In this document: positions 44,902 through 55,234 of the stretch, in pieces
Numbering within the stretch: the stretch's first letter is position 1
Layout of the letters: each line of letters opens with the position of its first letter
Source of the DNA: Dipteronia dyeriana
Taxonomy: Eukaryota; Streptophyta; Magnoliopsida; Sapindales; Sapindaceae
Direction of reading: 5' to 3'
Length of the DNA: 64,000 nt
Assembly: GCA_032871835.1 (NCBI GenBank)
Contig: CM065303.1
Coordinates: 53,792,597-53,856,596, forward strand
Position numbers and translations under genes: made by a program
The notes under the pieces: model-generated
Databases searched by the model: none
The model's input: the letters and a program-made list of their open reading frames with translations, nothing else
What the model was told of the DNA's origin: nothing

Positions 44902-46235
44902 TTTTCTCCCTGTAAAAATTCTCTGGTCAGAAAGTCAGGGAGACTATTTTCTGATCCTTTTATATATTCAATATCAAAATCGAATGCTGATAAAAGGGTT
45001 TGTCATCTTGCAAAAATCTGTTTTGAGGCAAGGTTTTTTACATCTTTTTTCAAAATAAATTTGGCCGATTGACAGTCAACCCTTAATAAAAAAATTTGGT
45101 TAATTAAGTCGTCCTGTAATTTTGAATGGTCAAGACTATAGCTAATATTTCCTATTTTACTGTTGAATATTTCTTTTGGCAGTCATTCCAAGAACCAGAG
45201 ACATACCTAACTAATCTTTCTTGGTCATTTATTTTTTGTTTTAAAATCCCACCATAACCTATATCTGATGCATCAGTTTCAACTGTCTTTGGAGCATCAG
45301 GATGACAAATGGTCAAACAATGGAGTCTTTTGACATAATTTTTTACTTGTAAGACAGCTTTAGTGTGCTCATTGGTCCATGGAGGGGGATTAGTTTTAAG
45401 TCTTTGAAAAAGTGGCTTGCAAACAATGCTGAGTTCTTTATAGAAATTGGAAATATAATTTAAACACCCCAAAAATCTTTGAAGTTGTTTTTTATCTTTG
45501 ATTTCATCAGGGAACTTATTTGCAAAGTCTAAACTTCTATGAATGGGAATTATGGTTCCTCTTTTGATGTTATGGCCTAGAAATCTGATATTGGTCTGGA
45601 AAAGGCTAATCTTTGGCGCGGATATGACTAATCCATTATGTCTAACAGTTTTATAGAAAATCTCCAAATGTTTCCAATGTTGGTCAATGCTATTAGAAAA
45701 TATTAAAACGTCATCAATATAAACAATAGAAAATTCTGAAAAAGGGTTAAAAATGTTATTCATAATACATTGGAATTCACTAGGAGCATTTTTTAATCCA
45801 AATGGCATAACATTCCATTCATATTGTCCAAAAGGGACCGTGAATGCAGTTTTATATCTATCTGTTTCAGTAATCTGTATTTGCCAAAAACCTGATTTCA
45901 TGTCAAATTTTGAAAAAATGATAGCATTGTAAAGTCTTTTTAATAAGTCAGATTTGTTAGGGATAGGATATCTGATCCATAGTAAAGCATCATTAAGGGG
46001 TTTGTAATTAATGACTAGTCTGGGAACCCCTCTTTCTATTTCTGCATTTTTTTGGACATAAAAGGCGGAACAACTCCATGGGGATTTAGATTTTCTGATT
46101 AATTTTTTGTTGATTAAGTCTTGTATTTCCTTCTTGCAATATTCCATTAATTCCGAAGACATTTGTATTGGTCTAGCTTTGGTGGGTATACCATTTTCAT
46201 TAAAATCTTTTGTATATGGTAAAGAGACAATATGT
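44898..46235 (-). pseudogene. Endogenous viral reverse transcriptase and RNase H region (ORF1, C-terminal)
   Basis: The open stretch 45152-46235 carries an RT with the catalytic box YIDDVLIFS, an upstream VPFGQYEWNVMPFGLKNAP block and the RNase H start (TVETDASDIGYGGIL). It is closed by TAG at 45152-45154. Recognisable RNase H sequence goes on in another frame from about 45115, with a TGA at 45003-45005 where a Trp is expected, and ends at TGA 44898-44900. There are thus two stops and one shift in RNase H. The first residues before about 46235 belong to the preceding frame; the switch lies at an 8-T run (46235-46242). Family role: copying pregenomic RNA into DNA. Confidence 0.88.
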
Positions 46236-47618
46236 TTTTTTTCTATCCCAAAATGCATTAGGGATATTTGAACAAACATTGTTTTCTAATTTTCTTTTAA
46301 ATTCTGCATTTTTTTCTTGGAGTTTCGGCTCCTCAATTTTTTCAGCTTGTCTTTGAAAATTTAAGTCATCTTTAACAAAGGCCAATTGGTTTTGTTTTCT
46401 GGTCAAAGTTGCAATGCAGTTATTTAGGGGTTCTTTACTGATATTTTCTTGTCTTATTGTGTTAAGATCTTTAACCAGGATGGGGAAAAGGAAAGGGAAT
46501 AAAATTTCTTTTCCCAAATATTCTGTAACAAGACCCTCAACAATAACCTTAAAAGGTGATATTAGATATAGGAAAGGCAAACCTAGGATAACATTTTGTG
46601 AAAGTGTTTTAACTACAATAAAGTCATTATTATAACATACTCCGTCTTTGCAAATTTTTGCATTGGTGAGTTTATAATTTATGTCTAATCTTATTTTATC
46701 AGCTCCATATAATGATTCTGTAGTTGCTTCAAGGTATTTGGTGGGGACCAATGATTCTACAATGCAATTTAGGTCTGCTCCTGTGTCAATTAGTGCAGTA
46801 GCTCTTATATTATAATTGGAGGCTATTCTTACGTCGATTTCCACATACCATTTCTGAATTCTTACTTCTTGTATGGAATTTATTTGGCTTATGCTTAATA
46901 AGTCTTGTGGTCCAAGATTTTCAACTTCTTTGTCAGGTTCTTCGTCTGAACTATTAAATCCAGTATCTTTGTGAGTTACTTTGGTAAATTGTTTATTAAT
47001 AACATCAGTTATTTGAAGTTCTTGTATCTGTAATTTTAATACTTTTATTTCTTCTTTAATGTTTATGATTTCTTTTTGTAAGTCAGGAATGGTAACTTTT
47101 CTCTTATTATTAAATTTTCCTAATACATTCTGTTCAAAGTCATAGGTTTCAAAAGGGGCATTTTTGAAAGGTTTTGTCTCATTTTGAGGGGTTTTATCTT
47201 TACTTGTAGAGGGTTGTTCTGTTATTCTTTTTTGTAATTGTTTAATGTATTGGGCTTTCTGTATGGGGTCTTCTATACTGTCTATCATGCTTATCATTAA
47301 AGAATAGTCATATTTGTCAAGAACATTGATTTCTTTACAAAAACAGAGTTGTGTATCTGGTTCAGTACTATAGGATGATGAAGATGTTTCAGAATCAGAA
47401 GAAGATCCTTTAATAATTAAAATTTCATTTTCAGATGATGTGGAGCTACAAGAGCTGGGAGTTTTAGAGTCTGTGTAGAGGGCTTGGATGATTTTTTCAT
47501 TTGTTTGGTCATCAAGATCTAGACTATTAATCTTTTTCTTTTGCTCCGGGCATTTGTTAGCATAATGACCACTTTTGCCACAATTAAAACATTTATTTTC
47601 CCTCAGAAACAAGGACAT
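46235..47618 (-). pseudogene. Endogenous viral CCHC zinc knuckle and aspartic protease (ORF1, middle)
   Basis: A long open frame with CFNCGKSGHYANKC (C-x2-C-x4-H-x4-C) near its start, a Ser/Thr/acid-rich linker, a coiled-coil-like KEIINIKEEIKVLKLQIQEL segment and the protease motif IDTGADLNCIV (Asp-Thr-Gly at about residue 278). The zinc knuckle belongs to the capsid C-terminus in this family, and the protease would process the polyprotein. The frame is joined to the capsid part by a shift near 47608 and to the RT part by a shift in the T8 run near 46240. Confidence 0.85.
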
Positions 47619-48478
47619 CCCATTTGCCTGACCATTTCATCCCTAACTTTTGCTGAAAATAGTTTTGGGAGTCCAGATATAAACTTTTCTTTTCAATAGG
47701 CATTAGCATTATCAGGCCTTTGGAAAACTCTGGTTAGAAATATGTCTTTATACCATTTAAAGTCATTTAGTCTTTTGCATTTTAAATTCTGTATTTTAGA
47801 GAATTCTTTTCCTTAGTTAATATTAGGGTTTCCAACAAAATGCATAAGTATGTTATAACATAGGACATCAATACCATCTGGTTCAGAAGTAGTGGTAGTG
47901 GTAGTGGTCTGAGTTTGTGTGGAAGTTGATTCTAAAGTGGATGGGTCACGATTTGAGGGATAATTAGTGGTTATAGTTTTAGTATGTCCAATAATAGATG
48001 TTTTGGCTAACTGGCTTAATTTGTGTGTCCACCATCCAAACAGTTGTCCCTCGAAACCAGTGGTTAGAGAGGTAACCGTATCAGAATGTGACATATTTTG
48101 TTTTTTAATATAAATATAACCTATGGTATGCATTTGTCTTAAAACTGTGATAATTTGATATTCTGATAGTCCGTCTATGTTGAATTGATAGCATGCATTA
48201 CCAGTATAAGCCGTGTAAGGAACAGTCTCTTCATATTGGAGGTCTGGGGGAGTAGGTCTAGGATAATAAGGTTTAGTATTTTGGAAATATTTGGTCTTAT
48301 TATAACTGTCAGTTTTCTCATTTGTGGTAATCTTTTGAACAAATTATTGAAAATCAATTTTCTCTTCTTCTTCATTCGAGGAGTCAGAAGAAATCTTTTT
48401 ATCAATGGTCTGAATATTAGCATGGGGAATCCTACTTAACCTTTCTTCTAATGTTCTTAAAAGTTCTGTTTCATCAAT
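47613..48478 (-). pseudogene. Endogenous viral capsid region (ORF1)
   Basis: This part follows the stop at 48479-48481 in the same frame. Blocks such as DLQYEETVPYTA, FNIDGLSEYQI, GFEGQLFGWWTHKL and FISGLPKLFSAKV follow the order seen in caulimovirid coat proteins before the CCHC knuckle. In-frame stops lie at 48344-48346, 47813-47815 and 47693-47695, the last replacing an expected Trp. The segment 47813-48133 is open and includes a Thr-rich low-complexity insert. Confidence 0.72.
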
Positions 48479-49594
48479 TTAATTGTCAAAACATTTTTCA
48501 ATTCCAGTATGGTTAGGGAATAGAATTGGTTCAGATTTAAGAATTATTTCTTTTCCTTTGCCTTTACTCTTAGAGGAGGAAGGCAAATCATAGGGTACAA
48601 AAACTTGGGGAGGAGTTTCCTCTCTGATAGGTGAATTACTAGTCTGGGTCATGTTAAGATCAATTTTCTCTAATTGTTCTCCTATGGAATTAAGAAATAA
48701 ATTTGTATAATTTCCTTGTCTCATGACCATGCCAATTTGATGAGAGGAGGATGATATGGACTGGGACATAGGTTCATCAAATATAATAAAGGGTGTGCAT
48801 TTAACCAGATTAGTTTCAGTAGGATGATCTTCATTAGCCATTTCAATTTCAAAATCTCTAGGAGGAGGGTGGACTTGTTTTTCTATTCCTTTTTTAGTCC
48901 TATAATTTCTAAGGTTTGGTCTATTAATAACAGAGCAGGTTTGTTCATAATTTTTTCTGTGAATATACCAATCAAAAAATGGAATATTTAAGTCAAATTC
49001 TTCAAGGGTATTAATCCATCTTTCTCGAAATTGTTTTCTTTTATTAATAGAATAATTCTTTTCATATTTTTCTCTTAAAGTCAGATTAGAAGTAGAATAA
49101 TAGTCTGCAATTAGAAATTCAAATTTGTCTTTACTGATTACATTAATAGTTCTTATAGGAGGTTCTGGTTCTAATATTTCAGTCAAGACTTGTGATGGGG
49201 TTGGTGACGTTTGCTGTTGTTCTTAGTCATATGTGTGAATTGGTTGTGCTACTTGCTCCGGGGTTTTTAGAACATGTGTAACATGTGTGGGTGGTTTGGG
49301 CCTTCTTCTTCTAGGTATTAGGTTTATAGGTTCACTAGCTTCATCATCAGGGTTATAGTTTGGTGTTGAAAACATGGGTTGTTTATCAATTCTTCTAGGG
49401 GTAAGACTAGGAATTTGTCTGGTAATATTTCTTCTAGAAGAACTAGAAAGTGAGTTTCTAGCTGATTGGAAATCACTTAAAGATCTGGAATGGTCGCTAT
49501 CAGTTTCTTTTATTGATAGACTTCTTCTAAATGATATTCTTAATGTTCCATCCTGTTCAGTCACACAATCGTGTAGGTTTCTCATATGTGGTTT
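48479..49594 (-). pseudogene. Endogenous viral linker between movement and capsid domains (ORF1)
   Basis: Two open stretches in the same frame (49223-49585 and 48479-49186) are separated by a TAA at 49223-49225. The first is Arg/Ser-rich and probably disordered. The second has RERWINTLEEFDLNIPFFDW and KGKGKEIILKSEP, consistent with the spacer between movement and capsid proteins in polyprotein caulimovirids. It is in frame with the movement domain upstream and the capsid downstream. Confidence 0.65.
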
Positions 49595-50173
49595 TTAAGA
49601 TGGTTGGTCAACTTTTTCTTTAACCCAATCGTCTGGAAATTTAATATTTTCCCATCTGACAGGTACAGGAACAAGGACATTAACAGATGGTGAAGCATTA
49701 AAACATATGGTCTGGCCAGCAGGCACTGATGGTGGTATATAACTAGGTATAAGTCCTGAAGTCAATACACGGTAATGGACACGGTAAACAAGTTTATAAG
49801 GACTGGATTTTTCTAAAAATTTATAGTTATGTGTCTGTATGTCAATGACTAGGCATTTTTCTTTATGTTCGTCAGTGTTTAGGGCAATAGTAAAGTTGGG
49901 GTAAACTTGAAAATAAATTGGTCCATAAGTCAAAGAGGTTTCAGTCATCCCAAGAATAGATTCTTTATAATCAGTTATTCTTTTATCTCTTAAAACAATT
50001 AAAAGTGAATTGTTTAAACCAATTAAAAGTGAATTGTTTAAACCAATTTTTGAAAGAGGTTTCATGCCAACTTGGACACTGCCAATATGTAAGTCATTAA
50101 AACCAATTTTATTATAATGGGTCAAACTGTTTTTATTTAACAAAATAGTCAAAAAAGTATTGTTTTGAAATTT
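49595..50173 (-). pseudogene. Endogenous viral movement protein (ORF1, N-terminal)
   Basis: The frame is open from the TA tract to TAA at 49595-49597. The hallmark phrases LGMTETSLTYGPIYFQVYP and VYRVHYRVL match the 30K-superfamily movement core of Caulimoviridae, which opens plasmodesmata for cell-to-cell spread. The apparent upstream start lies in GA/TA microsatellite and gives a low-complexity leader, so the true N-terminus is missing or degraded. A 24-bp tandem duplication at about 49992-50042 repeats NNSLLIGL/NNSLLIVL. One premature stop separates it from the linker. Confidence 0.82.
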
Positions 50174-50176
50174 AAC

Positions 50177-50233
<57 letters not shown>

Positions 50234-50234
50234 A
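50177..50234. repeat. (TA)n-(GA)n microsatellite, right border
   Basis: AT dinucleotides (50177-50210, one CA interruption) followed by AG dinucleotides (50211-50233), between the movement-protein end of the virus and the right inverted-repeat arm. Confidence 0.95.
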
Positions 50235-50254
50235 GATTTAGTGTGTGTCTGTGT

Positions 50255-50457
50255 TTGAGATATGCTATATGTACATATGCACACTAAATATAATTATTCG
50301 TTTCAAAAAAACAAAAGAATTATTTGATTTCCAAAAAACATCTAAAATAAATAAATTAATGTTATCCCTTTATTTATCAAAATGTCACTCATTGAATGAA
50401 ATTGGATGGAATTGGAAGTAATGGTCATTAATGTAACAATGTTCAACAAAAATTACC
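50255..50457 (-). repeat. Right arm of inverted repeat framing the endogenous virus
   Basis: Reverse-complement relative of 42408-42593 (see that entry). This arm is slightly longer, with an extra TTGGATGGAATTGGAAG step. Confidence 0.8.
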
Positions 50458-50674
50458 ATTTTAAATCCAGTTCTCTATCTAATGATCATTTTGATAGTGT
50501 TGACCTAAATTGATGGTCACCGGGATAATATCTCTAAAACCCCTTACAATTATTCTTTCAAATTGTTAAAAAAAAAAAGAAATAAGAAAAATATTCTTTC
50601 AAGTCGGAATTTGTGCAAGTAATGATTAGGGATGGGTGTAATGGTATCTTCAAAGTACAAATAATTTTCTTAGG

Positions 50675-51556
50675 GATATAATTATTTTCACCCCTGTAGT
50701 ATGTTATATTAGACATTTTACCTCCTCTAGTTTTAGTAATCGTCATTCTCACTCTGAAATGTAAAATATTAGACACTTTATCTCATCTAGTTTTAGTAAT
50801 GATCATTTTCCCCTCTGAAAACCAAAACATTAGACATTTTACTCTTTGACCGTTATGAATTCCATTAGTCAAGTATTTTGATATCAAAAAATAAATTAAG
50901 TGATTTTATTACCATTGAACACATGAGTTATGCATTCTAATGAAACCATTAATTATTTTTAAAGAAATAAAAATTCAGAAATGAAAAAGATAAAAACTAA
51001 TAAAAATATTTTAAAAATCTAAATTGAAAATAAAAAATAAAAAAATCATTTAAAAAAATTAATATAAAGAATTAAATGTAAAAATAAAAAATTTATTTAT
51101 AAAATATTCATATAAAGAGTGAAATGTAAAAATAAAAAATTCATTTAAAAAACATTAATATAAAGAATAATAAAATAATTGTAAAAAAAACTAAAATAAC
51201 ATTAAAATTTATTTTGAAATATTGATTTTTTTTTTATTTCTGAAATAACGAATTTTTTTGTTGCTAATTTTTTTTATTTTCAATTCTATTTTTTTAATAC
51301 ATATATTAGTATTATTTTTTCTGATTTTTTTCTTTAAAAACAATTAGTGGTATCATTATGGGGTATAACTCTTGTGTTCAAGGGTAATAAGATTATTTAA
51401 TTGATTTTTTTACGGTCAAAGTACTTGACTAATAGAATTCCTAATGGTCAATGGGCAAAATGTCTAATATTTTGGTTTTTAGAGGAAGAATGACAAATAC
51501 TGAAATTAAATGGAGTAAAGTGTCTAGTATAAACGTTTCATTACCTCAATATGCAG
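50675..51556. mobile_element. Long-TIR element, about 0.88 kb
   Basis: The left end (TATTAGACATTTTACCTCCT, CTAGTTTTAGTAAT, then ACCAAAACATTAGACATTTT, ATTAGTCAAGTATTTTGA) matches the complement of the right end (ACTAGACACTTTACTCCATT, ACCAAAATATTAGACATTTT, ATTAGTCAAGTACTTTGA). The left TIR has an internal duplication of about 70 bp. The interior is an AT-rich tandem-like run of TAAATGTAAAAATAAAAAAT words. It interrupts the copia gag-protease fragment on its right. Confidence 0.65.
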
Positions 51557-52690
51557 AACGTGTATGGAGAGGTTGTTCATGTCTAAAGTAATGTGATTAG
51601 TGGCTCTGCTGTTAACATACCAGGCCGGATCGATCACTGACTCAGATTTTTCTATATAAGCTGAGTTATGATGAACATTAGCCTAAGAATTTGTCACCAT
51701 ATTATTAAGTTGCTGAGAATTTCGATTATTGAAGTTACTTGTTGGATTGAACCCCTGATACTGGTTATAATGTGCATGATTTTGTTGTTGTTGTTGAGTT
51801 GGAGGTTCTTGAAAAGCTTGCTCAAAGCGATGGTAACACTTCAAAGCACCATGACCAGGTTTATTGCAGACCTGACAATGAATTCGGTTATTTGATCTTC
51901 CTCCAGACCTATTGTTTCTACCTCTACCTCGATATCCTCTCATGTTGTTGTTGAGATAATGACCATCTCTTTGACCTCTTTTATCTTGACCACTATTGGA
52001 TACATAATTGATTGTTGCTTGTCCAGTTTCAATAATAGTTGAAGAATTTAGACGCTCAAATCTCTGTTCATGAATCATCAACAGATAGTGTGCATCCTCA
52101 AGTGACATGAACCTTTGTTGAATAGAAATAACTGCCACAATAGCATCAAAATCATGCCCTACACCATTCATCAAGGTTAACACTAAGTCACAGTCTTTGA
52201 TTTCTTCTCCAACAGTCGTTAGAGCAACACCTAGGTTCTTGATTTTGAGAACAAATTCACTAACCGAATCTGAGCCTTTTTTAAGTGACGTCAACTGATT
52301 TCTAAGTTGACAGATCTTTGCCATTGATTGTTGAGCATATAGTCTCTCAAGTCGATTCCACACTTTAAATGAAGTTTGACAACCTGTTACTTGTCTGATT
52401 ATACTCTCATTGATAGTTGTATAAATCCATCCCATCACCAGCTTAACAACTTTTTTCCAGTTGATAAACTCATGGCTCATACGTTGCCCAACAGTTTTCT
52501 CACCAGATTCAGTTGTGATTTCCACATTTTTATACTTGTCAGCAAGTTTATTCAAGCCACAAACGTATTTTTCTAAATCCAGAGCTTGGATCGTTGGTAA
52601 TACATGAGTTTCCTAAAGACAAAGTTAGCTTTTCCAAGCTTTATTGGCATATTGAAGTTAATGCTCTTTGATAATATCGAGAACTCCATT
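51557..52690 (-). pseudogene. Ty1/copia gag and start of protease, truncated
   Basis: The 290-codon minus-strand frame (51683-52555) has the copia gag order: FKVWNRLERLYAQQSMAKIC, LRNQLTSLKKGSDSVSEFV, LMNGVGHDFDAIV and a CQVCNKPGHGALKC zinc knuckle followed by a Gln/Asn-rich tail. The frame extends upstream as ALDLEKYVCGLNKL to a shift near 52600. Past the stop, IDPAWYVNSRATNHIT is the start of the protease domain, with the usual Asp-Ser-Gly changed to Asn-Ser-Arg. The fragment stops where the long-TIR element begins. Confidence 0.85.
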
Positions 52691-53036
52691 GTTGATGAGT
52701 TTGTAGCAGCGAAACCAAAGGAACTTTGGCTGCGATCTTTGCTTACTGAGCTTCGAATTCCAGTGACAAATAGGTCCATAATATGGTGTGATAACATTTG
52801 AGAAAATTCTCTATCGCAAAATCCAGTTTTTCATCAGCGGACAAAGTATATTGACATTGATACCCATTTTATTCGAGAGAAAGTGATGTCTGGGGAAATC
52901 GACACTCGATATATTCCCACTGAACATCAAGTAGCTGACATCTTCATTAAGAGCCTCACTCATGATCGATTTCAGTTTTTGTGCTCCAAACTAAGATTGG
53001 AGAATTCTCCTCAGTTTAGCTTGCGGGGGGATATGA
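52690..53036 (+). pseudogene. Ty1/copia RNase H C-terminus and polypurine tract
   Basis: On the plus strand AAKPKELWLRSLLTELRIPV, IIWCDNI, then a stop, NPVFHQRTKYIDIDTHFIRE and YIPTEHQVADIFIKSLT match the end of copia RNase H, followed by a polypurine tract TTGCGGGGGGATATGAAG (53019-53036). It is head-to-head with the gag fragment on the other strand, so an inversion or two separate insertions must be assumed. Confidence 0.85.
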
Positions 53037-53084
53037 AGTGAAAATTCCAAATAAACAATTTTTCGATTAATCAATATTAACAAA

Positions 53085-54605
53085 AACTACCCCAAATAAA
53101 CAAGCATTCAATTAAAACACTTATGTTTAAAACAATAAAAACACGATATATACATGGAAACCCTCCAACTGGAAAAAACCACGGGTTGATATGCGTGCCA
53201 CACTCGATCCTCAAATCCACTATTGAATAAAAGTTTACAACTTAGGTTGACCTCTCGTCATACCCTCCAGTTACTAACCCTTTCACTCTACCCAGAAGGC
53301 CTTAATAGTGATTCTTGATCAACATACTTGTGCACTAACCAATTAGTCACAAGACTTAACCTCAATGAAGAGTCAAACACAACCTAAGTGAATATGATGA
53401 AATATTCAAACATGCAAATAATGCTAGACAACACTAAATGCTTATCTAAGAATTTAAGAATGTCACTAAGTACAATTCCTAGATATCAATGTCTAAATGA
53501 ATGTTCATAAAGACTTAACTAGATATAGTTATGCAACATTATATCCTAGTTATCAAACAAAGTCATTTCAACCTAAGTTGTCATTAAGCGTGGCAAGGAC
53601 TATAATGCAATCACAAAATGCAATCACAAAATGTAATCAATGAGTCTTAAACAATATCTAAATGTAAAGCATAGAGATTTAGCTAGAAGGGAAAAATAGT
53701 TACAAATCCTAGCTATCACAAAACGTAAATCTCAACCAACAATCAACAATCCAAGCATGTTATATATGCAATTAAAACTCAAAGACATGCAATTAATCAA
53801 CAATAATTGCTAAACCTAGGCATACATGTCATAAGAATGGAACAAGACATTTTAGGGCATGTAGAGATTACCTAGTCAAAGACAAACAAGAAAATCCATG
53901 TTTAGAAGATACAAGAAGATGTTAAATGCTCATGGATTGAAGGTTGGTTGAGTCAAGAAGTGTTCTTGGGAGCTCTCTCTCTATTGGAGTCAATTTCTCT
54001 CTCAAAGAAAAGCTTAAAGAATAAAAATGGCTTCTTTTACTCCCAAAACCAAAGAGAAGAGAAGAGAACATATATATATAATGTGCCCTACACGAAACGA
54101 CATCGTTTTGGACAAAGGGCAACTAAATCACGTCATGGCCGTTGTGCATGCCGCGGCCTAGGCAAGTGTCCAGACCGCGGTAGAGCGAGCGGTGCATCGC
54201 CTGGGAACATCCGCTTGAGAGATCATTGTGCATGCAACAAGCACAGACCGCGATAGCAGCAGTGTGTAACGCCCGGAGAACATCGCTGTGCATACCGCGG
54301 CGGAGGCAATGCACAGGGAGCGGTCCCAACCGCAGTTAAGAGGAAAAAACCTCTTCTAAGGGCAAACTAACAGCATCAAAACACCCAAGCAAGATTTGTG
54401 GCAAAGAGGCGCACAATTAAAGCAATTAAACATTCATGCAAGATGATCAAAGACATGTATGAGAGTGTGTGTGCACTAAAAACTCTTCAAACAAAGTTAA
54501 GCAAGTGATTTACCTTTTGAAGCTTGAGCTGAGTCTTGAGCAATGATGACCTAAACTACACTTACACATTAATCCCCAAATGTGGTTGTCAACGAAATAA
54601 GTCAA
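53085..54605 (+). repeat. Arm/core repeat family, copy C
   Basis: Conserved blocks in the same order as copy A: ATGGAAACCCTCCAACTGGA..CCACGG (53154), CAAATCCACTAT, CTTAATAGTGATTCTTGA, CTCAATGAAGAGTCAAACAC, ATATAATGTGCCCTACACGA (54078), GAGTGTGTGTGCACTAA (54462), GATTTACCTTTTGAAGCTTG (54507) and AATGTGGTTGTC..AATAAGTCAAT (54578). The core (54125-54340) is GC-rich, with ATGCCGCGGCC, ACCGCGGTAG and ACCGCGATAG units of roughly 80 bp unlike the other copies. It sits just after the copia polypurine tract. Confidence 0.6.
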
Positions 54606-54679
54606 TAAAAAAAACTGAAGAACTTACATGAAGATAACAGAGCATGTGACAAAACCTTCATCAGATATCAAGCAGCCAT

Positions 54680-54975
54680 GGTCACGTGCACAAATTCAAT
54701 GAGTCTGATGAGCAAAGTTGATAATAGAAAGCAGTCAACGTTTTGGTCATCATAGTAAAAGTCAGTTGGAATAACTAACCATGTTGACATGGATGAAGAA
54801 TGTTGATGTGGATTGGAATTAGTTAGTTTCCTCTGTAATTGAAAAATCACGAAAAGTGTGTGATCTCTTTTGTATATAATCAAGTCTGTATAACAAACCT
54901 GTAACAGAATTCTTATTCAACACAGAGAGAGTTCTATACTCTAAAATCTCCATTAATGGAGCTTGAACAAAGCTC
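54680..54975 (+). repeat. Probable Ty1/copia 3' LTR part
   Basis: The sequence GAATTAGTTAGTTTCCTCTG, TTTGTATATAATCAAGTCTG and TTCTTATTCAACACAGAGAG follows the U3-R-U5 order of plant copia LTRs, with a TATA-like core at 54872. It would be the remainder of the LTR that starts at the polypurine tract near 53036, with copy C of the arm/core repeat inserted between. Inference. Confidence 0.45.
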
Positions 54976-55234
54976 TCTTTCTCTATACTCTGTTTTTATT
55001 TACATATAAACACAGTGAGTTTTCTTTCAAACATTTGTAGTGTTTCTTTAATATATACGTTTTTATTAAAAACAAATCTCTGTTTATAGTTATTACAAAC
55101 TAAGCAAATAACAACAATCCTATCTAAACAAATCCTATCTAATCTTATAAAAAATAAGATATTATCATCATATTTGAATTTAAAAGAAAAACAAAGATTT
55201 GAAATTTATATTAAAAAAACATCTAGCCTATAAA

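Larger units (their letters stand above)
42811..50176 (-). mobile_element. Endogenous pararetrovirus (Caulimoviridae, Florendovirus-like), nearly complete and inactive
   Basis: On the minus strand, in order: movement protein, a variable linker, capsid region, CCHC knuckle, aspartic protease, RT, RNase H (ORF1), an ATGA overlap into ORF2, then a non-coding part with TATA-like, AATAAA and primer-binding-like sites. Total length of about 7.4 kb is close to a full caulimovirid genome. The layout of a fused polyprotein followed by a second ORF of unknown function fits the endogenous Florendovirus group; Petuvirus-like is the alternative. ORF1 carries six in-frame stops up to 47693 plus two in RNase H, and at least three frameshifts. 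ORF2 carries one frameshift. No integrase is present, as expected. The genome appears linearised between the leader and the movement-protein start. Confidence 0.88.

Noticed and set aside
46414..46635. Plus-strand ORFs opposite the viral frames (for example 43641-43889, 44305-44496)
   Set aside because: Shadows of the minus-strand viral coding sequence.
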